From Actinophytocola glycyrrhizae (lineage in GTDB: Bacteria; Actinomycetota; Actinomycetes; Mycobacteriales; Pseudonocardiaceae), in the NCBI RefSeq assembly GCF_042653545.1, contig NZ_JBHSIS010000002.1, positions 496,001 through 560,000 on the forward strand: a stretch of DNA of 64,000 bases, given 5' to 3'. Under the pieces are notes generated by a model. It saw only the letters and a list, made by a program, of their open reading frames with translations, was not told the origin of the DNA and ran no database searches. Positions within the stretch are counted from its first letter, which is position 1. Each line of letters starts with the position of its first letter. The position numbers and the translations under genes were made by a program. Positions 48,451 to 55,900 of the stretch are shown in pieces.

Positions 48451-49571
48451 GCCTCCACAGTACGGTCGTCGACCGACACGATCATGTCGTGCAGTGAATA
48501 GCTGCCGAACGCGTCGTTGAACGCCACCCTCGGCGGCGCGATCAGCCGCACACCCTCGATCGCGAACAGCTTGGTCAGGAAGATGTCCGACTCCTGGATC
48601 GCGAGGTGCGCGCCAGGACACCTGTGCGGTCCGTCACCGAACGTCAGGCCGGGAGCCGCGGCCTGGTCCAGGTTGGCGGCCGCGATCGACACGTCCACCC
48701 GCTCGCCGGCCGCGATGACCGTGCCGCCGGGCAAGGTCACCGGCGCGGTGGTGCGCCGCTTGAGCGCGGCGAGCGGCGGTTCGAGGCGGGCCAGCTCGTG
48801 CAGGATCGCGAACCTGGCGAGCTCGTCACCGGCGCGGTAGGCGGCCAGCAGCGCGTCGTCGGTGCACAGGTGCCACGCGGCCGCGCAGATGAACTCCCTG
48901 GTGGTGACCATGCCCGCGGCGGCGACCGTGATGCACTCGCTGAGGATCTCCCCCGCGCCGGCGCCTTCGTCGAGGAGGTGGGAGATCAGGTCGTCCTGCC
49001 GCCGCCGCGTGCGCACCCGCACCGCGGGCCGGACGTCGCGCACGTGGATCGCGAGCCACAGGTAGAGGATCCGCGCGGCCCAGTACACGCCGCGCGGGCT
49101 GGTGAACCCTGGCTTGCCGAGTTTCTCCGGGAAGAACCGGGCGAGCCTGCGTGCCGTGCCCGGCCTGCTCTCGGTCAGGCCGATGACCGCCTTCGCCACG
49201 TCGACGGCGAGCCGGAAGCTCAGCTCCGACAGGTCCGCCCGGCCCGCGGCACGGAGCACCCCGATCTCCCGGTCGGCGACGCGGTGCATGAGGTCGCGGT
49301 ACTCGGTGTCGACACGCCGGGGCGTGAAGAACCGGGCGGTCTGCCTGCGGTACTCGCGGTGTTCTGGCCCGTCCCAGTACAGCACCGGCCGCCGGAAGCT
49401 CGACGGCAGCTTCGCTACGGTCTCCACACCCAGCCCGGCCTGCACGGTCTCGGTGTCGCGCAGCACCGCCCGGCCGCCGGCGAGGTCGCGGACGTGCCAC
49501 ACCCCGTCGTCGTCGCGGAAGGCGGGGCACACCGTCTCCGTCGCCGCGCGGTCGATCCTGCGAGTGGCCAC
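48447..49571 (-). CDS. cytochrome P450
   Basis: 374 residues, a short bacterial class I P450. The haem motif is FGDGPHRCPG with Cys318 as thiolate ligand. The I-helix has AAAGMVTTREF, with the oxygen-activating threonine, and the K-helix has the ExxR motif ELARLEP. Electrons would come from a ferredoxin not encoded nearby. The substrate is unknown. The GTG at 49571 has AGGATGG upstream. It is followed directly by the HAD gene and is divergent from the methyltransferase at 49650. Confidence 0.94.
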   Translation of the reverse strand: MATRRIDRAATETVCPAFRDDDGVWHVRDLAGGRAVLRDTETVQAGLGVETVAKLPSSFRRPVLYWDGPEHREYRRQTARFFTPRRVDTEYRDLMHRVADREIGVLRAAGRADLSELSFRLAVDVAKAVIGLTESRPGTARRLARFFPEKLGKPGFTSPRGVYWAARILYLWLAIHVRDVRPAVRVRTRRRQDDLISHLLDEGAGAGEILSECITVAAAGMVTTREFICAAAWHLCTDDALLAAYRAGDELARFAILHELARLEPPLAALKRRTTAPVTLPGGTVIAAGERVDVSIAAANLDQAAAPGLTFGDGPHRCPGAHLAIQESDIFLTKLFAIEGVRLIAPPRVAFNDAFGSYSLHDMIVSVDDRTVEA

Positions 49572-49649
49572 CCGTCCATCCTGGCGTGCTTTTTGCGGTT
49601 ATGGCAACGAAGGTTGTCGCGGCCGGGGAATCGGGGTGATCGTGGCGGC

Positions 49650-50243
49650 ATGGATCAACAGTTCTGGGACGACCTGTACCACGAGAAGGACCAGTTGTGG
49701 AGCGGTGCGCCCAACGGCGTGCTGGTCACCGAGGTGGACGGCCTGCCGCCAGGGCAGGCACTCGACCTGGGCTGCGGCGAGGGCGCCGACGCGCTGTGGC
49801 TGGCTTCGCGTGGCTGGCTCGTGACCGCCGTGGACATCTCCCACGTCGCGCTGGAGCGGGCGAAGGCCGCGGCGGGCGATGCGAAGGTGAGCTGGGCGCA
49901 CGCCGACCTGTCCACCTCGCCGCTGCCCGCCGGCGCGTTCGACCTGGTTGCCGCGCTGTACTTCTCGGTGCAGCGCGAACCGGGGCACCGGGCGGTGCGG
50001 AACATGCTGGCGGCCGTCGCACCCGGCGGCACGCTGCTCTACGCCCACCACGACATCACCGGGCACGAGCACGAGAAGAACCCCGGCTTCGACCCGGCCG
50101 ACTTCTACTTCCCGGCCGACATCGCGGAGATGCTCGACGAGGACCAGTGGACGATCCTCACCCACGAGACCCGGCCGAGAACCGACGTGCCCCCCGAGGC
50201 CAGGCACGTCAACGACATCGTGCTGAAGGCCAGGCGCCGCTAG
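49650..50243 (+). CDS. class I SAM-dependent methyltransferase
   Basis: 197 residues. It starts MDQQFWDDLYHEKDQLWSG and has motif I ALDLGCGEGADALWLASRG, the acidic end of strand 2 (TAVDISHVAL) and motif IV region FDLVAALYFSV. It resembles TehB/UbiE-like small-molecule methyltransferases. The 78-base gap to the divergent P450 suggests shared control. The acceptor is unknown. Confidence 0.9.
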   Translation: MDQQFWDDLYHEKDQLWSGAPNGVLVTEVDGLPPGQALDLGCGEGADALWLASRGWLVTAVDISHVALERAKAAAGDAKVSWAHADLSTSPLPAGAFDLVAALYFSVQREPGHRAVRNMLAAVAPGGTLLYAHHDITGHEHEKNPGFDPADFYFPADIAEMLDEDQWTILTHETRPRTDVPPEARHVNDIVLKARRR

Positions 50244-50246
50244 CGC

Positions 50247-50343
50247 CGAAAGTTTCGATTCTCCTTGGCGCACAACGACTCTGGCGTTTCGGACACATCT
50301 GTGTTTATGGTGTTCTGGTTACGGAAGTGTTCCGAAACTTTCG
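50247..50343. promoter_or_regulatory. two CGAAA(G/C)TTTCG operators upstream of GH115
   Basis: CGAAAGTTTCG (50247-50257) and CGAAACTTTCG (50333-50343), 86 bases apart, in the same order and with the same central bases as the pair before the GH10 xylanase. The second site is 30 bases before the ATG. This supports one regulator for both genes. Confidence 0.8.
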
Positions 50344-50373
50344 GCTCCGCCCTGCGTCAGTACGGAGAGCGAC

Positions 50374-53300
50374 ATGCGCCGGTCCGCAGCCCTGCTCGCA
50401 CTGCCCCTCCTCGCGGCGGCCGCCGTCTCACCGGCTCCCGCTGCGGCCTCGCCACCGGCCGTCGAGGAGTCCTATGTGGTCACCACGCCAAGGCCGGGGG
50501 CGTTCCCGCTCGTGGCGGGCGGTACCGCCGCGCCGATCGTCGTGAGCGGCGCGGACCGGCCGGGCGTGGTGCGGGTCGCAGGCGACCTGCGCGACGACGT
50601 CGAACGGGTCACCGGCGTGCGGCCAGAGGTGTCGCTCGACGAGGTACCGCGTGGTAGCACGCCGGTGCTGGTCGGCACCCTCGGCGCGAGCCCGCTCATC
50701 GACGACCTGGTCGCGCGCGGCAAGGTCGACGTGCGCGGCATCGCGGGCCGGTGGGAGACCTCGCTGCAGCAGGTGGTCGAGCACCCGCTGCCGGGGGTGC
50801 GCCGCGCGCTGGTGATCGCGGGATCGGACCAGCGCGGCACGATCTACGGCGCGTACGACGTGTCCCGCAAGATCGGGGTCTCGCCCTGGTACTGGTGGGA
50901 CGACGTGCCTGCCAAGCGGTCCGGCGCGCTGTATGTCCTGCCCGGCAGGCACACGCAGGGCACACCGGCGGTGAAGTACCGCGGTTTCTTCATCAACGAC
51001 GAGAACCCGGCACTCGGCCGGTGGGTGCCGACGCAGTTCGGTGAGGGTCTCGCCCCAGGTCACCCCGGCGGGTTCAACAGCAAGTTCTTCGGGCGGGTCT
51101 TCGAGACCATGTTGCGGCTCAAGGCGAACTACCTGTGGCCCGCGGTCTGGGGCCGCGCGTTCGCTGAGGACGACCCGGCCAACCACGCCACCGCCACCGC
51201 GTACGGCGTGATCATGGGCACCTCCCACGAGGCACCGATGATGCGTGGCATCGAGGAGTGGAACCGGCACGCCGTGGCCGCGGTGCGCGACCCGGAGGGC
51301 AACATCGTGACGCCGGGCCACGACCCGTACGGCGGCACCGGTGAGTGGAGCTTCCGCCGCAACCGCGACGCGATCAAGGCGTACTGGAACGACGGCGTCA
51401 AACGGATGAAGGAGCAGGGCTTCGAGGGCGTCGTGACGCTCGGCATGCGCGGCAACGGCGACGTGAGCCTCCCCGACGGCGACGGCATCGAGCTGATGCA
51501 GGAGATCATCGCCACCGAGCGGCAGATCCTCGCCGACCACGGCATGTCCGACGTGCCGCAGGTGTGGACGCTGTACAAGGAGGTGCAACGCTACTGGGAC
51601 AAGGGGTTGCGCGCGCCGGACGACGTGACGGTGGTGTTCACCGACGACAACTGGGGCAACATGCGCAAGCTGCCCGATCCGACCCTGCCGCCGCGCGCGG
51701 GCGGGTACGGCATGTACTACCACTTCGACTACGTGGGTGGCGGCCGCAACTACAAGTGGGTCGACACGATCAACATCGCGAACACGTGGGAGCAGCTGAA
51801 CACGACGTACCGCTACGGCGTGGACAAGCTGTGGGTGGTCAACGTCGGTGACATGAAGAACGAGGAGCTGCCGCTGCAGTTCTTCCTCGACTACGCGTGG
51901 AAACCGATCCCGCTCAAGGACGTCCCCGCCTGGTACGAGCGGTACGCGGCCGAGAACTTCGGGTCCCGCCACGCCGAGGAGATCGCCGAGGTCCTGCACA
52001 CCTACGGCGTCCTGCAGGCACGCCGCAAGCCGGAGCTGCTCAACCGGCGGATCACCAGCGGCCCCGGCACGACGGTCACCTACGACGACGAGGAGAACCC
52101 GTACTTCCTGGAGAACTACCGCGAGATGGACCGCGTGACCGCGGACTGGCAACGCCTCGCGGCCGAAGTGGACCGGATCGGGCGGAAGCTGCCACGGTCC
52201 TATCAGGACGCCTACTACCAGCTGGTCGGCTACGCGACGAAGGCGACCGCGAACCTGTACGCGTTGCGGCGCGCGGAGTTCACCAACCTCCGGTACGCCG
52301 CACAGGGTCGCGCGGCGGCCAACGACCTCGCCGACGAGACCGACCGGCTGTTCGCGGTGGACCAGGCCATGTCGGACTACTACAACACCGAGCTGGCCGG
52401 CGGGAAGTGGAAGAACTTCCAGACCCAGCCGAAGATCGGCTACGGCGACGTCGAACGGTACGGACCGAACGCGCCGTGGCAGCAACCGGAACTGAACCAC
52501 GAGGCGTTGCCCGACGAGGTCTTCCCCGCCGTGCGGCGGATCTCGTTGCCTGCCGCCGCGGACATGGGCGTCGCCATCGACGGCTCTGACCAGTGGTGGC
52601 CAGCGGCGAGCGCCCCTGCCGTCCTGCCGACGTTCAGCCGCTACCAGAGCCAGCCCGCGCAGTACCTGGAGGTGTTCAACCGCGGCGCGACGGCGTTCGA
52701 CTACCGCGTCACGTCCGGCAAACCGTGGGTGTCGGTCTCGCGGTCGCGGGGCACTGTGGACGAACAGGTGCGGCTCGAGGTCGCCGTGGACTGGAAACGA
52801 GCACCGAAGGGCACTACGCGGGTGCCGCTGACGGTGGTGGGTGCCGGGCGCACCGTGGTGGTCGAGGCGGTGGTGGACAACGCGGTACGACGGCCGGGCA
52901 AGGGTTATGTCGAGGCGAACGGCTACGTGTCGATGCCGGCGGACGGCACGAGCCGGGTGGTCGGCGACTGGCTGCACATCCCGGACATCGGACGGGACGG
53001 CGACGGCATGCAGCCCGCGCCGGTGACCGCACCGCGGCGCGAACCGAACGGGCCGCGCCTGGAGTACACGGTGAACCTGACCACGACCGGGCCGGTGACC
53101 GTGTGGGTCTACCTGTCGCCGCGCAACAACGTGCACTACACGGACGGGCTCACCTACGCGGTGTCACTGGACGGTCAGCCGCCGCAACGGGTCAACGTCA
53201 CGACGGCGACCGGCGCCGACGACACCGCCATGAACAAACAGTGGGAACGCAACACGTCCGACAACGTGAACCGGACGGCCACCACCCACGTGGTCGACCA

Positions 53301-53430
53301 CCCGGGAGAGCACGTGCTGAAGGTGTGGGCGGTCGACCCGACGGTGGTGGTGCAGAAGGTGGTCATCGACACGGGCGGCCTGGCACCGAGCTACCTCGGA
53401 CCGCCACCCAGCAAGCGGGTCGGCCGCTAA
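50374..53430 (+). CDS. secreted GH115 alpha-glucuronidase
   Basis: 1018 residues. Signal peptide (to about 26), N-terminal alpha/beta domain (VLVGTLGASPLID, IAGSDQRGTIYGAYDVS), then the GH115 barrel with RGFFINDENPAL, ETMLRLKANYLWPAVWG, GTSHEAPMMR and VFTDDNWGNMRKLP. A C-terminal region of beta-rich domains, about 300 residues, completes the usual GH115 length. The enzyme removes (4-O-methyl)glucuronic acid from xylan, complementing the GH10 xylanase in the same regulon. CGGAGAG precedes the ATG. The stop codon lies at the edge of the palindromic element. Confidence 0.93.
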   Translation: MRRSAALLALPLLAAAAVSPAPAAASPPAVEESYVVTTPRPGAFPLVAGGTAAPIVVSGADRPGVVRVAGDLRDDVERVTGVRPEVSLDEVPRGSTPVLVGTLGASPLIDDLVARGKVDVRGIAGRWETSLQQVVEHPLPGVRRALVIAGSDQRGTIYGAYDVSRKIGVSPWYWWDDVPAKRSGALYVLPGRHTQGTPAVKYRGFFINDENPALGRWVPTQFGEGLAPGHPGGFNSKFFGRVFETMLRLKANYLWPAVWGRAFAEDDPANHATATAYGVIMGTSHEAPMMRGIEEWNRHAVAAVRDPEGNIVTPGHDPYGGTGEWSFRRNRDAIKAYWNDGVKRMKEQGFEGVVTLGMRGNGDVSLPDGDGIELMQEIIATERQILADHGMSDVPQVWTLYKEVQRYWDKGLRAPDDVTVVFTDDNWGNMRKLPDPTLPPRAGGYGMYYHFDYVGGGRNYKWVDTINIANTWEQLNTTYRYGVDKLWVVNVGDMKNEELPLQFFLDYAWKPIPLKDVPAWYERYAAENFGSRHAEEIAEVLHTYGVLQARRKPELLNRRITSGPGTTVTYDDEENPYFLENYREMDRVTADWQRLAAEVDRIGRKLPRSYQDAYYQLVGYATKATANLYALRRAEFTNLRYAAQGRAAANDLADETDRLFAVDQAMSDYYNTELAGGKWKNFQTQPKIGYGDVERYGPNAPWQQPELNHEALPDEVFPAVRRISLPAAADMGVAIDGSDQWWPAASAPAVLPTFSRYQSQPAQYLEVFNRGATAFDYRVTSGKPWVSVSRSRGTVDEQVRLEVAVDWKRAPKGTTRVPLTVVGAGRTVVVEAVVDNAVRRPGKGYVEANGYVSMPADGTSRVVGDWLHIPDIGRDGDGMQPAPVTAPRREPNGPRLEYTVNLTTTGPVTVWVYLSPRNNVHYTDGLTYAVSLDGQPPQRVNVTTATGADDTAMNKQWERNTSDNVNRTATTHVVDHPGEHVLKVWAVDPTVVVQKVVIDTGGLAPSYLGPPPSKRVGR

Positions 53431-53591
53431 GTGGTCAGAATCGGAAGTCCTTCGTGGGTATCGGCGGATCCAGGTTTTCGCTGGGCGTGCGGCCGGAAGG
53501 TCCTCGTACTGGTTGTACTCGGGCCTTTCGGCCGTGCGTCCAGCGGGAAGCTGGGCCGTCGAGACCCCGAAGGACTTCCGATTCTGACCAC
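53431..53591. mobile_element. MITE-like palindromic element
   Basis: About 160 bases that form one long imperfect palindrome. The outer 24 bases pair perfectly (GTGGTCAGAATCGGAAGTCC and onward to 53454, complement at 53568-53591), the inner 58 at roughly 75-80 percent, with the centre at GTAC-TGGTT-GTAC. TAA flanks both ends (53428-53430 and 53592-53594), consistent with a 3-base target duplication, or CTAA with a 4-base one. It carries no gene, sits between two convergent genes, and supplies or borders both stop codons. It probably also works as a terminator. Confidence 0.65.
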
Positions 53592-53839
53592 TAAGCCACC
53601 CGCTCGCGGCGGACGAGCACGCGTCGCTCACGTTCGGTGGTGCCACCGAACACGCCGTGGTCAAGGCCGGCGTCGATGGCGTAGTCGAGGCACTCGCTCC
53701 GCACGGGACACTGCCCGCACACGGCCTTCGCCTCGGCGATCTGCCGGGCGCCGGGGCCCATGTCGGAAATCGGGAAGAACAGTTCGGGGTCCGCGTCGCG
53801 GCAGGCGGCGCGGTCCCTCCAGTCGTCGATCATCTTCAT
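53591..53839 (-). CDS. WhiB-family iron-sulfur transcription factor
   Basis: 82 residues. The four cluster cysteines are Cys13 (RAACRD), Cys41 and Cys44 (VCGQCPV) and Cys50 (SECLDY), followed by the turn GVFGG (62-66) and a basic tail ERRVLVRRER for DNA contact. Closest in pattern to WhiB1/WblE-type proteins, which bind the main sigma factor. ATG 53839 is preferred to ATG 53854 because GGAGG lies 8 bases before it. Its stop (TAG) overlaps the end of the palindromic element. Confidence 0.92.
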   Translation of the reverse strand: MKMIDDWRDRAACRDADPELFFPISDMGPGARQIAEAKAVCGQCPVRSECLDYAIDAGLDHGVFGGTTERERRVLVRRERVA

Positions 53840-54002
53840 GTCAGCCGCCTCCATTCACGGCAGGTCCGTCCGCAGGTGCCCGCGCGCGGGCGCGGGAGCG
53901 AACTGATGTTGTTGGTGGTGTTTGTGCCGGTCCGGCACCGAGTCAGTCCCCTGCGGGCGCGATTTCTCGCGCCACTCGTAGATAACAGCGTACGCGCAAA
54001 CA

Positions 54003-54041
54003 CCCCCGCGCGCCGCTCTATTCCTCAGCGGCGTGCGGGGG
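54003..54041 (-). terminator. terminator after the membrane-anchored protein gene
   Basis: Arms 54003-54017 (CCCCCGCGCGCCGCT) and 54027-54041 pair at 14 of 15 positions around 9 bases, 18 bases past the stop at 54059. The region 53840-54002 holds the WhiB promoter and no gene. Confidence 0.7.
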
Positions 54042-54058
54042 CGTGATTGTGGTGTCGG

Positions 54059-54949
54059 TTACTCGCAGGCGGTGCCGTCGTTGTCCCGGTCGAGGTCGTA
54101 GATGTCGCTGCCGGTCACCCGGATGGGACCGGAGACGTACTCGGGCCCGTTGCCGCTGCCGCCTGCACAGTCGACATCGGACGCGACCGGCACGCAACCC
54201 GAGTAGTTCGGGTCACACTGGGGTTTCGGTGCGGGCGGAGGCGGCGGCGGCGGTTCGACGACCGGCTCCTCTGTGACCGGCGGCACGACGGCCTCGGTGG
54301 TCGTCGGCGGTGGGGGCGGCGGAGTGGTGGTGGTCGTTGTCGTCGTCGTCGTGGTGGTGGTCGTCGGCGGGGGTTCGAATGTCGTCGTCGTGGTGGTTTC
54401 CCCGGCCGCGACGTTCGACGGCGTCGGGTCGTCCTCGTTGCCGCCGAAAATCCCCGCCAGCACGAAAACGGCGAAAACCACCGCCGCGCCGATCCACACG
54501 GGTTTCCGCCACCCGGACTTCGCCACAGCGGCGGTCGCGGCTGCCTGCCGGACCGGGACGAAGCGTTCGGTGGGCGGCTCGGGTGTGAGCAACACCGTGT
54601 TCGCGTTGCGGGGCAGGAGAAGCGTGACCTGGAGACCACGTTCGTCGCGGGTCACGGCCGCCTCGGCGCCCACGCGGTCGCCGGACTCGAGCAGCGCGGC
54701 ATAGCGCTGCGACATCGCGTGCGTCAGCTCACCGACTCGATGACCGTCGACGCGGACCTCGATGCCGCGTTCTCCCTTGTACTTGCCCGCACCGATGGTG
54801 CACCACACCAGTTCGGCGGCGATGTGGCGTTCACCGCCGACGGCGACGGTGTAGCGCGACAGCGCGCGCTGGTGGTGTTCTTCACGGGTGACGGTGACCG
54901 GAACATCTCCCGGCACCATCGAAAGACCCGGCGTCGGGTTATCGACCAT
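54059..54949 (-). CDS. membrane-anchored protein with HIRAN-like N-domain and excalibur-type C-terminus
   Basis: 296 residues. The cytoplasmic N-terminus (about 30-115) resembles a HIRAN fold (ELVWCTIGAGKYKGERGIEV, MSQRYAALLESGD). One membrane helix spans 151-168. Outside is a low-complexity stalk with an uninterrupted run of 15 threonines, then prolines, then a small domain with two Cys pairs ending YDLDRDNDGTACE. That ending is the excalibur-type calcium-binding motif. It may link wall or calcium status to an intracellular domain. The stretch 54950-55130 to its right shows nothing I recognise. Confidence 0.72.
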   Translation of the reverse strand: MVDNPTPGLSMVPGDVPVTVTREEHHQRALSRYTVAVGGERHIAAELVWCTIGAGKYKGERGIEVRVDGHRVGELTHAMSQRYAALLESGDRVGAEAAVTRDERGLQVTLLLPRNANTVLLTPEPPTERFVPVRQAAATAAVAKSGWRKPVWIGAAVVFAVFVLAGIFGGNEDDPTPSNVAAGETTTTTTFEPPPTTTTTTTTTTTTTTPPPPPPTTTEAVVPPVTEEPVVEPPPPPPPAPKPQCDPNYSGCVPVASDVDCAGGSGNGPEYVSGPIRVTGSDIYDLDRDNDGTACE

Positions 54950-55130
54950 GCCGGGTCATTCGGCGCCCTGCCCGGTCCCGTTACCGGATATCGGGAATCG
55001 TGCCCGCCGGAATTCGCGGGCATCCTGGCGCCGATCCCGATCGCGCGGCCGGCAATCCTCGACCAACCCGCCACGTTTCTGGTGGACCGCGAGGTCACGC
55101 CGGCCGCCGACCGGTCGTCGAACCGGTGTT

Positions 55131-55388
55131 CTAGACGACCGTCTCGTCGTCATCGTCGTCGTCTTCGGCGTCGAGCTTCCACTTCAGCTGGAACTCGACC
55201 TCCTCCTCGCCGTCGCCCCGCTCGTGCTCGATGGAGAACTCGGCGCGCACCGGGACCCGGAACCGCTCCCCGGCGATCTGGATGCGGAACGACGTCCCCG
55301 ACTCCAGCGCGTCAGCCAGGCGGCGCAGCTTGGCTACCACCTCCGGCGTCGAGTAGATGCGTTCGACGTCCCTCGTCGCGTCGGCCAC
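55131..55388 (-). CDS. amphi-Trp domain protein
   Basis: 85 residues. It matches the small amphi-Trp family seen in actinobacteria and archaea: EVVAKLRRLADALESGTSF, then RVPVRAEFSIEHERGDGEEE and EVEFQLKWKLD, with an acidic Asp tail. The function is unknown. It is transcribed alone. Confidence 0.82.
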   Translation of the reverse strand: MADATRDVERIYSTPEVVAKLRRLADALESGTSFRIQIAGERFRVPVRAEFSIEHERGDGEEEVEFQLKWKLDAEDDDDDDETVV

Positions 55389-55525
55389 GTGACCTCCGTT
55401 GTGTCGGCGCCCGGTGGTCGGGCGCGGTCGGCGAATTCAATCACCCGTTCGGGGTACCGGTGGTCACAGCCCTCTTTTGCCGGTAGTGTCCGAATCATCA
55501 CATTCTGCGACAGAGAGGGTTCACC

Positions 55526-55828
55526 ATGGGGTTGTTCGACGCCGTCCGCGAGAAGGCCGCCGAGTTGCTGTCCGGTGCGACGGACAAGGTGAGTGAGCTG
55601 ACCGGGACGGATCTCGCCGACGCCCAGCAGAACGCCACCGACACCGCCCAGAACCTGGGGGACACCGCACAGGGCTACGCCGACACGGCAAGCGGTGCGG
55701 GCCAGGACCTGGCGGGCAACGCGGCCGACTCCGCGCAGAACGCCACGGACACCGCGACCGACACGGCTTTCGGCGCCGTGGCCGACTCCCCCGTCGGCGA
55801 CTACGTCGACCCGCGCGGACAGCAATAG
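55526..55828 (+). CDS. low-complexity alanine/aspartate repeat protein
   Basis: 100 residues. After MGLFDAVREKAAELLSGATD the sequence repeats Ala-Thr-Asp-Thr-Ala and Gln/Asn units (NATDTAQNLGDTAQGYADTA) with roughly 11-residue spacing, resembling LEA-like stress proteins or CsbD-like small proteins. No cysteine and no signal. AGAGGG precedes the ATG. The family cannot be fixed. Confidence 0.65.
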   Translation: MGLFDAVREKAAELLSGATDKVSELTGTDLADAQQNATDTAQNLGDTAQGYADTASGAGQDLAGNAADSAQNATDTATDTAFGAVADSPVGDYVDPRGQQ

Positions 55829-55900
55829 CCCGACCTGACGTATCTCGCGCGTCGCGGGTAGCTCCCTTGAGGTGATCGGTCGATCGCCACTGGGGGAAAC

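Noticed and set aside
48447..50243. P450, HAD, SRPBCC and methyltransferase as a secondary-metabolite gene cluster
   Set aside because: No scaffold-forming enzyme (synthase, cyclase, ligase) is present nearby, and the genes are split over two strands.
50428..53136. 902-codon open frame on the minus strand opposite GH115
   Set aside because: Shadow of the GH115 gene; the product is His/Arg/Val rich without any motif, while the plus-strand frame is a complete known family.
54300..54390. GT/CG-rich simple-sequence tract
   Set aside because: It is the coding sequence of the threonine/proline stalk of the gene at 54059-54949, not a separate repeat element.
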